The notes beneath the pieces are model-generated. The model was not told where the DNA came from and did not search any database. It saw only the letters and a program-made list of their open reading frames with translations. Below, in pieces: positions 1-5,354 of a stretch of DNA of 32,257 nt; the stretch's first letter is position 1, and each line of letters starts with the position of its first letter. This DNA is from an uncultured Clostridia bacterium. GTDB taxonomy: Bacteria; Bacillota; Clostridia; Oscillospirales; Ruminococcaceae. A program made the position numbers and the translations under genes. Where the stretch lies: the NCBI GenBank assembly GCA_944386285.1, contig CALXAM010000087.1, positions 1-32,257 on the forward strand. Direction: 5' to 3'.

Positions 1-127
1 ATCCGGTTTAAGTGCTTGTACTGCCGGAACGCCAAAACGCTGCAGCAGTGCTACAAGTTCCTGCATTTTCGCAGGATTGCCGCTGATCAGATCAGCGCCT
101 GCTTTTGCCACCTGTTCCAACGAGATC
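1..127. repeat. Terminal overlap, copy 1 (circle join)
   Basis: Bases 1-127 are identical to 32131-32257, and the coding frame of a - strand gene is continuous through the join. An exact 127-base overlap is what a de Bruijn assembler with k = 127 leaves at the ends of a circular or circularly permuted molecule. I therefore read it as an assembly overlap on a 32,130-bp circle, not as a biological terminal repeat. Confidence 0.95.
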
Positions 128-441
128 ACGGGCGCCGGTGCCAAAGGTACAGCTGCAGTCCCTACAGGCGCCGACGGAATCGCGGGGGGCGTTGCGGGTG
201 CTGCTGGAGCCGCCGGAGTCAGTGGGGGAATCTTAGGTGCTTCTGTGCCCGGTTCGGGCATCGCCGGCTCCGACGGCACAGACGTTTCCTGCGTTTTCTC
301 GGGTGCGGTTTCGCTACCCTTGAGTATCAGCTGATTTGCTTGTGCCGAAATGTCGTCAAGGCCTGCGAGCTGTAAGCCGAATGCACACACCAACGACAGC
401 GCCTCTGCCGGCGTGGAACCTGTTACTTTAATTTCAATCAT
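1..441 (-). CDS. Two-domain phage protein with Pro/Ala-rich linker, N-terminal part (continues across the circle join)
   Basis: The ATG at 439-441 follows a good ribosome site (AAAGGAGG at a proper distance). The frame stays open to base 1 and continues at 32130 to a TGA at 32080-32082, giving 163 residues on the circle. The first 40 or so residues form a compact domain (MIEIKVTGSTPAEAL...). A low-complexity linker rich in Pro, Ala, Thr and Glu follows (about 42-104), then a helical C-terminal domain. It lies in the early operon, just upstream of the DUF2800-type nuclease, whose ATG overlaps its stop (TGATG). Similar linker proteins sit beside DUF2800/DUF2815 genes in Bacillota phages and are sometimes misnamed 'rRNA biogenesis protein'. 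No enzymatic motif is visible. A role in replication or recombination is inferred from position only. Confidence 0.8.
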   Translation of the reverse strand, partial: MIEIKVTGSTPAEALSLVCAFGLQLAGLDDISAQANQLILKGSETAPEKTQETSVPSEPAMPEPGTEAPKIPPLTPAAPAAPATPPAIPSAPVGTAAVPLAPAPVISLEQVAKAGADLISGNPAKMQELVALLQRFGVPAVQALKPD

Positions 442-454
442 GCTAAATCCTCCT

Positions 455-742
455 TTAAATCTCACTGCCGCAATGCGAGCAGTTTTTTCCGTTTGAATCA
501 ATACTTCCGCAGACCGGGCACAAAGAAGGGCGTTTTGCGGTTACGCGGTAGGCCACACACGGCAGCCGTACATCCAGCGCTTTATAGGCCTGAGCAGTCG
601 TCAACGCTTTCCCCTTGAGTACGACCTGCGCATAAACGCTCTCATAACGCTGCAGATCGATATACCGTGCCCGTAAAGCTTTCAGGGTCTGAAATTCTTC
701 AACCCGAACAACCTGCCCTAGATGATAGATTTTAATTTTCAT
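455..742 (-). CDS. Small zinc-ribbon protein, early operon
   Basis: This encodes 95 residues from an ATG at 740-742, placed 6 nt after GAGGTG. A GTG at 751 in the same frame is less well placed. The C-terminus carries two Cys pairs, CPVCGS and CSHCGS, about a dozen residues apart, which is a classic zinc ribbon. The N-terminal part is a small mixed fold with no recognised motif. The start overlaps the end of the upstream membrane-protein gene by 11 nt, so they are probably co-translated. The function is unknown; a regulatory or protein-contact role is a guess from the zinc ribbon. Confidence 0.7.
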   Translation of the reverse strand: MKIKIYHLGQVVRVEEFQTLKALRARYIDLQRYESVYAQVVLKGKALTTAQAYKALDVRLPCVAYRVTAKRPSLCPVCGSIDSNGKNCSHCGSEI

Positions 743-1028
743 CGTTTGCACCTCGGATCGTCAAAAATATGCACCCGCCGCTGACGACGGCTGCCGGTGC
801 TGCCACAATAATGCCCGCCAGAGTGTCACCTATAGCCACCGTATAAAAAGCCACCGCCCCGTAGTAGGTGAAGAATGCGATTGCACCGGCGAATATAAGC
901 CGAAAAAGGAAACGAAAGACTTGCAATATCAGGTTGCTTTTGGTATGATGTAGGTGTGTTGTTTTGTTTGTGCCCGTGCCGGCTTTGTCCGCGCCGGGCA
1001 TTTTTCTTTTTAAGAGCCAGTGACCCAT
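732..1028 (-). CDS. Small membrane protein, early operon (start uncertain)
   Basis: From the ATG at 1028 this reads 98 residues. The first 30 or so are basic and polar, followed by two hydrophobic segments (FRLIFAGAIAFFTYYGAVAF and the LAGIIVAAPAAVV stretch) that look like transmembrane helices. GGGAGGTGATCC upstream of 1028 is an acceptable ribosome site but lies inside the excisionase gene. The N-terminal codons cover a GC-rich hairpin and a predicted opposite-strand RNA (921-1011), so an internal start such as the TTG before QVFRF is possible. The protein is not recognised. Confidence 0.5.
   Translation of the reverse strand: MGHWLLKRKMPGADKAGTGTNKTTHLHHTKSNLILQVFRFLFRLIFAGAIAFFTYYGAVAFYTVAIGDTLAGIIVAAPAAVVSGGCIFLTIRGANDEN
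921..949 (+). promoter_or_regulatory. Predicted + strand promoter (antisense to early operon)
   Basis: A -35 TTGCAA (921-926), a 17-bp spacer and a -10 TATGAT (944-949) preceded by TGG give an extended -10 promoter. It fires against the - strand early operon and would start RNA near 955, only about 50 nt before a terminator. Confidence 0.5.
955..1008 (+). ncRNA. Candidate short antisense RNA (about 50 nt)
   Basis: The stretch between the + strand promoter at 921-949 and the hairpin/U-tract at 971-1011 would be a transcript of about 50 nt. It holds no ORF. It is antisense to the 5' end of the membrane-protein gene and runs up to the 3' end of the excisionase gene. A role like lambda OOP-type antisense control of the early operon is inference only. 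Confidence 0.35.
971..1011 (+). terminator. Rho-independent terminator, + strand
   Basis: TGCCCG (971-976) pairs with CGGGCA (995-1000), with further GC pairing inside. A T-tract TTTTTCTTTTT follows at 1001-1011. The reverse strand has no matching U-tract, so it terminates + strand RNA. The only + strand source nearby is the promoter at 921-949. Confidence 0.6.
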
Positions 1029-1213
1029 TTACGGATCACCTCCCTTGTAAACCGCCAGCGTTTCCCGACACGTACTGCCGGGAGCTCGCCCTTATCGGCG
1101 AGCAGTTGAACGGTTCGGTCGGACACACGCAAGATGTTTGCCACCTCACTGGTTGTGAGTGTTACGGGCAGCCTTGTCCAGTCTGTTACAAGACCCACAT
1201 TCCGTTTTTTCAT
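1010..1213 (-). CDS. Excisionase-family helix-turn-helix protein
   Basis: The 67 residues read as a MerR/Xis-like winged helix: LTTSEVANILRVSDRTVQLL is the helix-turn-helix and GELPAVRVGKRWRF is the wing. This is the pattern of the HTH_17 'excisionase family DNA-binding' group. The ATG at 1211-1213 has GAGGAGGG seven bases upstream, formed by the end of the previous gene. Its place in the leftward early operon, away from the rightward integrase, fits a recombination directionality factor made only in lytic growth. A transcription factor role is the alternative. Confidence 0.75.
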   Translation of the reverse strand: MKKRNVGLVTDWTRLPVTLTTSEVANILRVSDRTVQLLADKGELPAVRVGKRWRFTREVIRKWVTGS

Positions 1214-1216
1214 CCG

Positions 1217-1564
1217 TCATCCCTCCTCGCACATAATTTTTACTGCTTCTCCCGCGGCAAGGTAAGCGCGAGCAAATTTACTGTTATGATGCGTTTCTTG
1301 TACTTTATTGATCCATTCATCATAGGTGCCCTGAAAACAACCGCAACGAACATACAATGCTTTGCTGGTAAGTAAGAAAAAATAAGTTGTGCGGGCTTCT
1401 GAGCCAAATCCGCCAAAGGTAAGCATTTTAGAAAATTCACCAAATTCACAGCTGCACCGCTCACCGAAGCTTTTAATTTCCGTATAATCTCCGGTAGGAC
1501 AAATTTTATATCCGTATTCGTCGGTCTCGAATGCGTCAAATTCTTCCTGTGTGTACTTTTTCAT
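1217..1564 (-). CDS. Conserved-type phage protein with SFGERC motif
   Basis: The gene starts at the ATG 1562-1564, eight bases after GGGAGG, giving 115 residues; the longer open frame upstream has no ribosome site. The N-terminus is acidic (KKYTQEEFDAFETDEYG), followed by ICPTGDYTEIKSFGERCSCEF and a Cys-containing middle (TSKALYVRCGCFQGTYDEW) with a helical tail. Gut phage proteins combining an SFGERC-type repeat with a C-terminal 'RTTYFF...VRCGCF' segment look similar to me. The function is unknown. It overlaps the ribosome site of the excisionase gene, so the two are likely coupled. Confidence 0.65.
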   Translation of the reverse strand: MKKYTQEEFDAFETDEYGYKICPTGDYTEIKSFGERCSCEFGEFSKMLTFGGFGSEARTTYFFLLTSKALYVRCGCFQGTYDEWINKVQETHHNSKFARAYLAAGEAVKIMCEEG

Positions 1565-1580
1565 CCGTTGTTCCTCCCCG

Positions 1581-1715
1581 TCATGCTGATTTTTGGATTT
1601 GTGCTTGTGCGACCATACCGGACGCACAACACAAAAGCATTTCTTTCTGGATCGGGTCAAGCTGCTTTAATATGCTGCTAATCTTTTGGCCGTTTGTTTT
1701 TTCTTTGGCTGTCAT
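1581..1715 (-). CDS. 44-residue small protein, early operon
   Basis: The ATG at 1713-1715 follows AGAGGTG with a 6-nt spacer, and the frame runs to a TGA at 1581-1583. The product has a charged N-terminus (MTAKEKTNGQKISSIL) and an amphipathic segment (KQLDPIQKEMLLCCASGMVA). It sits tightly between the Cro-like gene and the SFGERC gene. The ribosome site and spacing support it as real. The function is unknown. Confidence 0.6.
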   Translation of the reverse strand: MTAKEKTNGQKISSILKQLDPIQKEMLLCCASGMVAQAQIQKSA

Positions 1716-1720
1716 GTATA

Positions 1721-1936
1721 TCACCTCTTTTCTGTTTTAAGCTCGGGGAATAAATCCGAAAAGTCGCATTTTAAAAGATCCATAAGCTTAATGAGCGTAT
1801 CAATGCGAGGAATACAGGCTCCGGATTCCCACATCGACACTGAATTAGGCTTTACCCCAATCTGCGCAGCCAATTCGGTTTGTGTGAGCTTCGCTTTTTC
1901 CCGCAAAGGTTTGATCTGAAAGCGTGTGTTTTCCAT
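1721..1936 (-). CDS. Cro-like XRE-family regulator
   Basis: This encodes 71 residues from the ATG at 1934-1936, six bases after GAGGTG; a GTG at 1945 is poorly placed. Almost the whole protein is one HTH_3 domain: LREKAKLTQTELAAQIGVKPNSVSMWE covers the recognition region, followed by helices 4-5 ending in FSDLFPEL. It is the first gene of the leftward early operon, opposite the repressor gene, with its own promoter at 1969-1997. By position and size it should be the Cro or early-switch regulator, competing for the operators in 1961-2019. Confidence 0.85.
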   Translation of the reverse strand: MENTRFQIKPLREKAKLTQTELAAQIGVKPNSVSMWESGACIPRIDTLIKLMDLLKCDFSDLFPELKTEKR

Positions 1937-1968
1937 CTTTCTCACCTCTTTTCAGCTTTATTGATATT

Positions 1969-1997
1969 ATAATAAATCAATAAACTTGAAAAGTCAA
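1969..1997 (-). promoter_or_regulatory. Leftward early promoter
   Basis: On the - strand, a -35 TTGACT (1992-1997) and a -10 TATTAT (1969-1974) are separated by 17 bp, ahead of the Cro-like gene. The operator palindrome at 1977-1989 lies inside the spacer, so bound repressor would block RNA polymerase. Confidence 0.75.
1977..1989. promoter_or_regulatory. Operator-like palindrome O1
   Basis: TCAA-N5-TTGA within AATCAA-taaac-TTGAAAA. It matches the second copy at 2007-2019, with centres 30 bp apart (about three helical turns). It sits in the spacer of the leftward promoter. Confidence 0.6.
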
Positions 1998-2006
1998 TGG
2001 GTTTAA

Positions 2007-2019
2007 TCAATTTTATTGA
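2007..2019. promoter_or_regulatory. Operator-like palindrome O2
   Basis: TCAA-N5-TTGA within AATCAA-tttta-TTGAAAA, between the two divergent promoters. Further half sites (TTGAT at 1961, GTCAA at 1993) flank the pair. Confidence 0.6.
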
Positions 2020-2035
2020 AAAAATAAAAAATATC

Positions 2036-2063
2036 TTGCGTTATCTGAGCGTACTTGTATAAT
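2036..2063 (+). promoter_or_regulatory. Rightward repressor promoter
   Basis: A -35 TTGCGT (2036-2041), a 16-bp spacer and a -10 TATAAT (2058-2063). Transcription would begin near 2070, leaving a leader of about 17 nt with AAAGGAG before the TTG start of the repressor. Confidence 0.65.
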
Positions 2064-2086
2064 TGAAATCAAAGGAGCTGATATAT

Positions 2087-2620
2087 TTGAACTTGCGTAT
2101 TGCGGATCTGAGAAAAGAGCACAATATATCCCAAAAAAACTTAGCCGAACTCTTAGGCGTCGCGCAAAACACCTTATCTTACTGGGAGCGGGGTATGTAC
2201 GAACCTGATTTAGTAAGTCTCAAGAAAATCGCTGATTTTTTTGAAGTATCTGTAGATTATTTATTGGGAACGACCGAGGATTTATATGATTACGATAAAG
2301 ATCCCGAAGATCTTTTATCTCGAGACGTCCCTTTAGATTTACTACATGAATGGCAAAGACAGGGTCTTACACACAAAGAAATGCTTCACAGAGCGCGGGC
2401 GTATCATCAGGCTTGCGACGAGGATCAAAACTTTTTAACCGGACAAACTTTCTCGCCCGCATTGAATACGGATAAACGGTTGATAAGTATTTTGAAAAAT
2501 TATGAGCAATTAAATGAAGATGGAAAAGAGGATTTAGCAAAGCATGCACATCATCTCACTTATATCCCTGAATATAAAAAAGATTCTGCCTTTGAAGAAC
2601 AGAACTCTAAGATAGGGTGA
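2087..2620 (+). CDS. XRE-family lysogeny repressor
   Basis: The likely start is the TTG at 2087-2089, nine bases after AAAGGAG (2071-2077); an upstream in-frame TTG at 2063 overlaps the -10 box. The 177-residue product has an N-terminal helix-turn-helix (LRKEHNISQKNLAELLGVAQ, then NTLSYWERG) followed by VDYLLGTTED, typical of Cro/CI-type repressors. The remaining 110 residues are acidic and helical. They lack the Ser/Lys signature of S24 (LexA/CI) autoproteolysis, so induction may not go through RecA-driven self-cleavage. It heads the + strand lysogeny genes and should bind the 1977/2007 palindromes. Confidence 0.85.
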   Translation: MNLRIADLRKEHNISQKNLAELLGVAQNTLSYWERGMYEPDLVSLKKIADFFEVSVDYLLGTTEDLYDYDKDPEDLLSRDVPLDLLHEWQRQGLTHKEMLHRARAYHQACDEDQNFLTGQTFSPALNTDKRLISILKNYEQLNEDGKEDLAKHAHHLTYIPEYKKDSAFEEQNSKIG

Positions 2621-2666
2621 GATGTTTTAAGTGCTTTAAATTAAGTTTCAAGAAAGGAGTGGAAAT

Positions 2667-3311
2667 ATGGGGATCGTTAATTTTTTTAAATCCAGAAAAG
2701 CTTCTACTGAAATCGATCCATTTGCGGATGGAAATTTGTGTTTACAAATGATTCACGATTCTTGGGATGTGCAAAACGTAGATAGATACACCGTATTTGC
2801 CAAAGTGTTAGAAAGTGCAAAAAAGTATAGGGATCCTTTGCATTTACTGGCTTGCGCATATGCATGTCATTATTCGACGGCTGATTTTCGCCCAGAGGCT
2901 ATCTTTTATTTTGAAAACTATTTAAAAAATCCTATACCGGCTGCGGATCAAAGTTTTTCATTGGTGCAGGTCTATACGGATTTAGCAAAAGATTACGAGG
3001 GAGAATATGATTTTAATAAAGCTGAAGCCTGTTATATAAAGGCGATAAAGTTGCACCCGCTCCGTTTTTATAACACTCACTCGGGGCAATATGATTTGTT
3101 TCCACAGGAAGTTATGTTAGGACGATTATACTTAAAAATAAGCACGGAAAAAGCTTTGGGTTATTGGCACAGTTTAATGTGTCAAGATGAATATGTTTTT
3201 GGTGATTCAAAATGCTCTGGATTTCGACGCCAAGTAGATGTTGAATATAAAAAGGCGTTAGAAAAACATAATAAGGGATATGTATATCGTCCTCGAAAAA
3301 AACAAGTATAA
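2667..3311 (+). CDS. TPR-like accessory (lysogeny-region) protein
   Basis: The 214 residues begin at an ATG after AAAGGAG. The N-terminus is short and basic. The middle shows repeated helical pairs, and the stretch DLAKDYEGEYDFNKAEACYI followed by KAIKLHP reads like a tetratricopeptide/SEL1-type repeat. The C-terminus is basic (KGYVYRPRKKQV). It lies between repressor and integrase, where lysogenic accessory genes such as superinfection exclusion or defence often sit, and shares the AT-rich look of the repressor gene rather than that of the structural genes. It is followed by a terminator. A solenoid binding protein expressed in the prophage is the best description; no target is evident. Confidence 0.6.
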   Translation: MGIVNFFKSRKASTEIDPFADGNLCLQMIHDSWDVQNVDRYTVFAKVLESAKKYRDPLHLLACAYACHYSTADFRPEAIFYFENYLKNPIPAADQSFSLVQVYTDLAKDYEGEYDFNKAEACYIKAIKLHPLRFYNTHSGQYDLFPQEVMLGRLYLKISTEKALGYWHSLMCQDEYVFGDSKCSGFRRQVDVEYKKALEKHNKGYVYRPRKKQV

Positions 3312-3319
3312 AAAACAAT

Positions 3320-3340
3320 CCCCGCATATAGCGGGGTTTT
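3320..3340 (+). terminator. Rho-independent terminator after lysogeny genes
   Basis: CCCCGC (3320-3325), loop ATATA, GCGGGG (3331-3336), then TTTT. It separates the repressor/TPR transcript from the integrase gene 20 bp further on, whose ribosome site follows directly. Integrase would then depend on read-through. Confidence 0.8.
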
Positions 3341-3359
3341 CTGTTAGGAGGGAAAAAGT

Positions 3360-4493
3360 ATGCCGAAGAAAACAAACACACGAGATGAACGAGGCAGAAT
3401 ACGTGTACGCGTCTATCTCGGAAAAGATGCAAACGGAAAACCGCGGTATAAATACTGCTATGGCAAAACACAAAAAGAAGCAGATATCAAGGCTGCAGAG
3501 GTTCGCGCCGAACTGGCAAAAGGACGGATCCCAGGCAAAGTTGCCACTTTCGGAGAATGGGCGGATGTTTGGATAAATTTAAAAGAATCAACTGTCGGCA
3601 AAAGCACTATGGTAATGTATCGTGCCATGCTTAAACACCTAACACCTTTACGTTCCTGTCAGATCAATATGATACAACCGGCTGAAATTGAACAAATTCT
3701 TATGGAGGCAGCAAAAGAAGGCTTATCAAAAAGCACGCTTAAAAAGATACGGATCACTGCAGATCAAGTATTTACGTATGCAATTAAAAATAGAGCCTGT
3801 GACTTTAACCCTGCACAATATGCTCTCTCCCCCGCTGCAACAGAACACAAGCGTCGGGCGTTAACACCTGATGAAACAAACATGATAATACATACACCAC
3901 ATCGAGCACAGCCGGCAGCTATGCTAATGCTCTATACCGGACTACGACGCGGTGAAGTTCTCGCACTGCGTTGGGAGGATATTGACCTTAAAAACAAATC
4001 GCTCACTGTAAATAAAACTGTCATTTTTGTGGACGGCGGCAGGCCTGAAATCAAAGACACGACAAAAACACCCGCAGGCATGCGAACTGTGCCGATTCCG
4101 GACATTCTGGCTGATTACTTGTCCACTCTACCGGATCGTGCAGGACTATTCTGCCCTTCCGCTCAAGGAAAGTTAATGAGTGAGACGGCATGGCGTCGGT
4201 TGTGGCATTCATACCTTATAGAAATCAATTTGCACTACGGAGCTGCTGCGGGACAAAATAAGCATAATCCACAAGGAGTACCGTTATCCATATGTTTTAC
4301 TGCGCATTATCTGCGTCACACATATGCTACTACGCTACACACTGCCGGTGTTGATGTCTTGACCGCTCAGTACCTGCTCGGACACTCTGACGTAAAGACA
4401 ACGCTATCCATATACACACATTTAGAGGAAAGCAAAAAGGCTCTTGATATTGAAAAGCTCAACACCTATTTTGCAGCACAAAACACGGGTTAA
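3360..4493 (+). CDS. int: Tyrosine-family site-specific integrase
   Basis: The 377 residues begin at an ATG after AGGAGGG. The N-terminus (about 10-60) is an arm-binding domain (RGRIRVRVYLGKDANGKPRY, then KAEVRAELAKG-like helices). A SAM-like core-binding domain follows (65-155), then the catalytic domain. Active-site residues are visible: R196 in TGLRRGE, K236 in the TKTPAG hairpin, H316 and R319 in HYLRH, H342 in LLGHSD, and the nucleophile Y352 in SIYTHLEE. It catalyses attP x attB recombination. The attP site with a tRNA-Pro fragment lies 150 bp downstream, and a probable excisionase is encoded at 1010-1213. Confidence 0.95.
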   Translation: MPKKTNTRDERGRIRVRVYLGKDANGKPRYKYCYGKTQKEADIKAAEVRAELAKGRIPGKVATFGEWADVWINLKESTVGKSTMVMYRAMLKHLTPLRSCQINMIQPAEIEQILMEAAKEGLSKSTLKKIRITADQVFTYAIKNRACDFNPAQYALSPAATEHKRRALTPDETNMIIHTPHRAQPAAMLMLYTGLRRGEVLALRWEDIDLKNKSLTVNKTVIFVDGGRPEIKDTTKTPAGMRTVPIPDILADYLSTLPDRAGLFCPSAQGKLMSETAWRRLWHSYLIEINLHYGAAAGQNKHNPQGVPLSICFTAHYLRHTYATTLHTAGVDVLTAQYLLGHSDVKTTLSIYTHLEESKKALDIEKLNTYFAAQNTG

Positions 4494-4507
4494 TTGGAGC
4501 CATATAT

Positions 4508-4517
4508 GGGGACACAT
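4508..4517 (+). repeat. Possible integrase arm site
   Basis: GGGGACACAT, related to GGGGACATAT at 4739-4748 and GAGGACACAT at 4751-4760 on the other side of the tRNA-like core. Short direct repeats flanking an att core are typical of arm-type integrase sites; binding is inferred. Confidence 0.4.
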
Positions 4518-4590
4518 TTTTCGCGAAAGAGTATGAAAAAAGATATTTTTGACGAAAAACAAGCGGCTGAAAACCGTTTTAAAATGAAAC

Positions 4591-4638
4591 AAAAAAAGCC
4601 CGCAAACGCCGGAATTACCGATGTTTGCGGGCTTTTTT
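4591..4638. terminator. Bidirectional terminator at attP
   Basis: A 10-bp stem GCCCGCAAAC (4598-4607) / GTTTGCGGGC (4623-4632) is flanked by seven A (4591-4597) and six T (4633-4638). It ends integrase transcription on the + strand. On the - strand it lies directly after the CCA of the tRNA fragment, so it can also serve as the terminator of the reconstituted host tRNA gene. Confidence 0.9.
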
Positions 4639-4641
4639 ATC

Positions 4642-4686
4642 TGGTCGGAGTAACGTGACTTGAACACGCGGCCTCTTGACCCCCAG
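4642..4686 (-). other. attP: attP core: 3' half of a tRNA-Pro(GGG) gene
   Basis: Read on the - strand, this is the 3' part of a tRNA from the anticodon loop to CCA. The loop CTGGGGG gives anticodon GGG, followed by the 3' anticodon strand TCAAG and variable loop AGGCC. The T-arm is GCGTG-TTCAAGT-CACGT, the acceptor strand TACTCCG, then A and CCA. TACTCCG is the complement of CGGAGTA, the usual tRNA-Pro 5' end. The 5' anticodon strand is not restored upstream (4687 on), so the tRNA is partial. This is the expected form of an attP identity block that rebuilds the host gene on integration. Confidence 0.85.
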
Positions 4687-4738
4687 GAATCAATAAATCA
4701 CTGTATAACGCCTTATTTACTGGGTTTATAGATGTTTT

Positions 4739-4760
4739 GGGGACATATCTGAGGACACAT
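4739..4760 (+). repeat. Possible integrase arm sites (two copies)
   Basis: GGGGACATAT (4739-4748) and GAGGACACAT (4751-4760) are direct repeats 12 bp apart, sharing GGACA(C/T)AT with 4508-4517. They lie about 53 bp from the tRNA-like core, between attP and the end of the late operon. Confidence 0.4.
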
Positions 4761-4761
4761 T

Positions 4762-5058
4762 CTATTTGACGATGGTGGTAATAATCAACGAAACAAACGC
4801 TGTTACTGTTGCCGTTATAATCGCTGTTATGACGACGTCCCATCTTTTAGCTGGTTTTTCCGATTGCTCAGATATCATTTTTTCGACACGATCAAGCGTG
4901 GACACAATCCCTGCCAGTTTTTCGTCTGTCCGTGCAGATACAGTATCCAAAAGCCTCAGTCGATCGTACAGTTTACTGTGTGTATTTTCATTGTCATCTG
5001 CTCTCTTCTCCAATCTTTCGATCCGGTGGAGCTGCGGGCAAGTGCTACAATCAGCCAA
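4762..5058 (-). CDS. XhlA-like coiled-coil membrane protein (lysis cassette)
   Basis: The best start is the TTG at 5056-5058, eight bases after GGAG; the GTG at 5067 overlaps that ribosome site. The 98 residues open with CSTCPQLHRIERLE, then a long charged heptad-like helix (KRADDNENTHSKLYDRLRLL through DEKLAGIVSTLDRVEKMI). They end in one transmembrane helix (VVITAIITATVTAFVSLII). This is the layout of hemolysin XhlA-type proteins, which work with holins to permeabilise the membrane. It is the last late gene, downstream of the holin. Confidence 0.8.
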   Translation of the reverse strand: MADCSTCPQLHRIERLEKRADDNENTHSKLYDRLRLLDTVSARTDEKLAGIVSTLDRVEKMISEQSEKPAKRWDVVITAIITATVTAFVSLIITTIVK

Positions 5059-5073
5059 AAGCGTCACTCCTTT

Positions 5074-5337
5074 TTATGCCGGCGTTACATATGTTTTTGC
5101 TCTTTCGCTGTCTGTAACTCCTTTTGTAGTAGGATCTGTAAGCGCGTTAAACACAGATACAATAACTAACACGCACACATACGGATTACACACCGCTTGT
5201 AGCAATGTGTCGCCAAGCATAGGCCATGTAGTAATATCGGCACCACTAAGACCAAAGTATGCGAGGATCGGCGTTAAAATTGCCATTGCGATTTGTGCCC
5301 AAAAAAGAGGATTTTTTACTCTTACTAAAAAATTCAT
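5074..5337 (-). CDS. phi LC3-family holin
   Basis: The 87 residues follow the family pattern closely: an N-terminal basic segment and a first transmembrane helix (NFLVRVKNPLFWAQIAMAIL), a short turn with WPMLGDTLLQAVCNPY, a second hydrophobic helix (VCVLVIVSVFNALTDPTTKG) and a hydrophilic tail. Holins of this Pfam family (Phage_holin_1) form the lesion that lets the lysozyme reach the cell wall. It lies between the endolysin and the XhlA-like gene. Confidence 0.9.
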   Translation of the reverse strand: MNFLVRVKNPLFWAQIAMAILTPILAYFGLSGADITTWPMLGDTLLQAVCNPYVCVLVIVSVFNALTDPTTKGVTDSERAKTYVTPA

Positions 5338-5354
5338 ATATATCTTCCTTTCTA

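Noticed and set aside
1..127. Biological direct terminal repeat (DTR)
   Set aside because: An exact 127 bp within a coding frame at a random gene position is explained by assembler overlap; the terminase type also points to headful packaging.
956..1375. 139-codon + strand frame, Cys-rich
   Set aside because: It is antisense to the excisionase and SFGERC genes, has odd composition and no ribosome site, and a terminator hairpin lies within it.
4642..4686. Functional phage tRNA gene
   Set aside because: Only the 3' half is present; the 5' anticodon strand and the D-arm are missing, so it is an attP identity block rather than a working tRNA.
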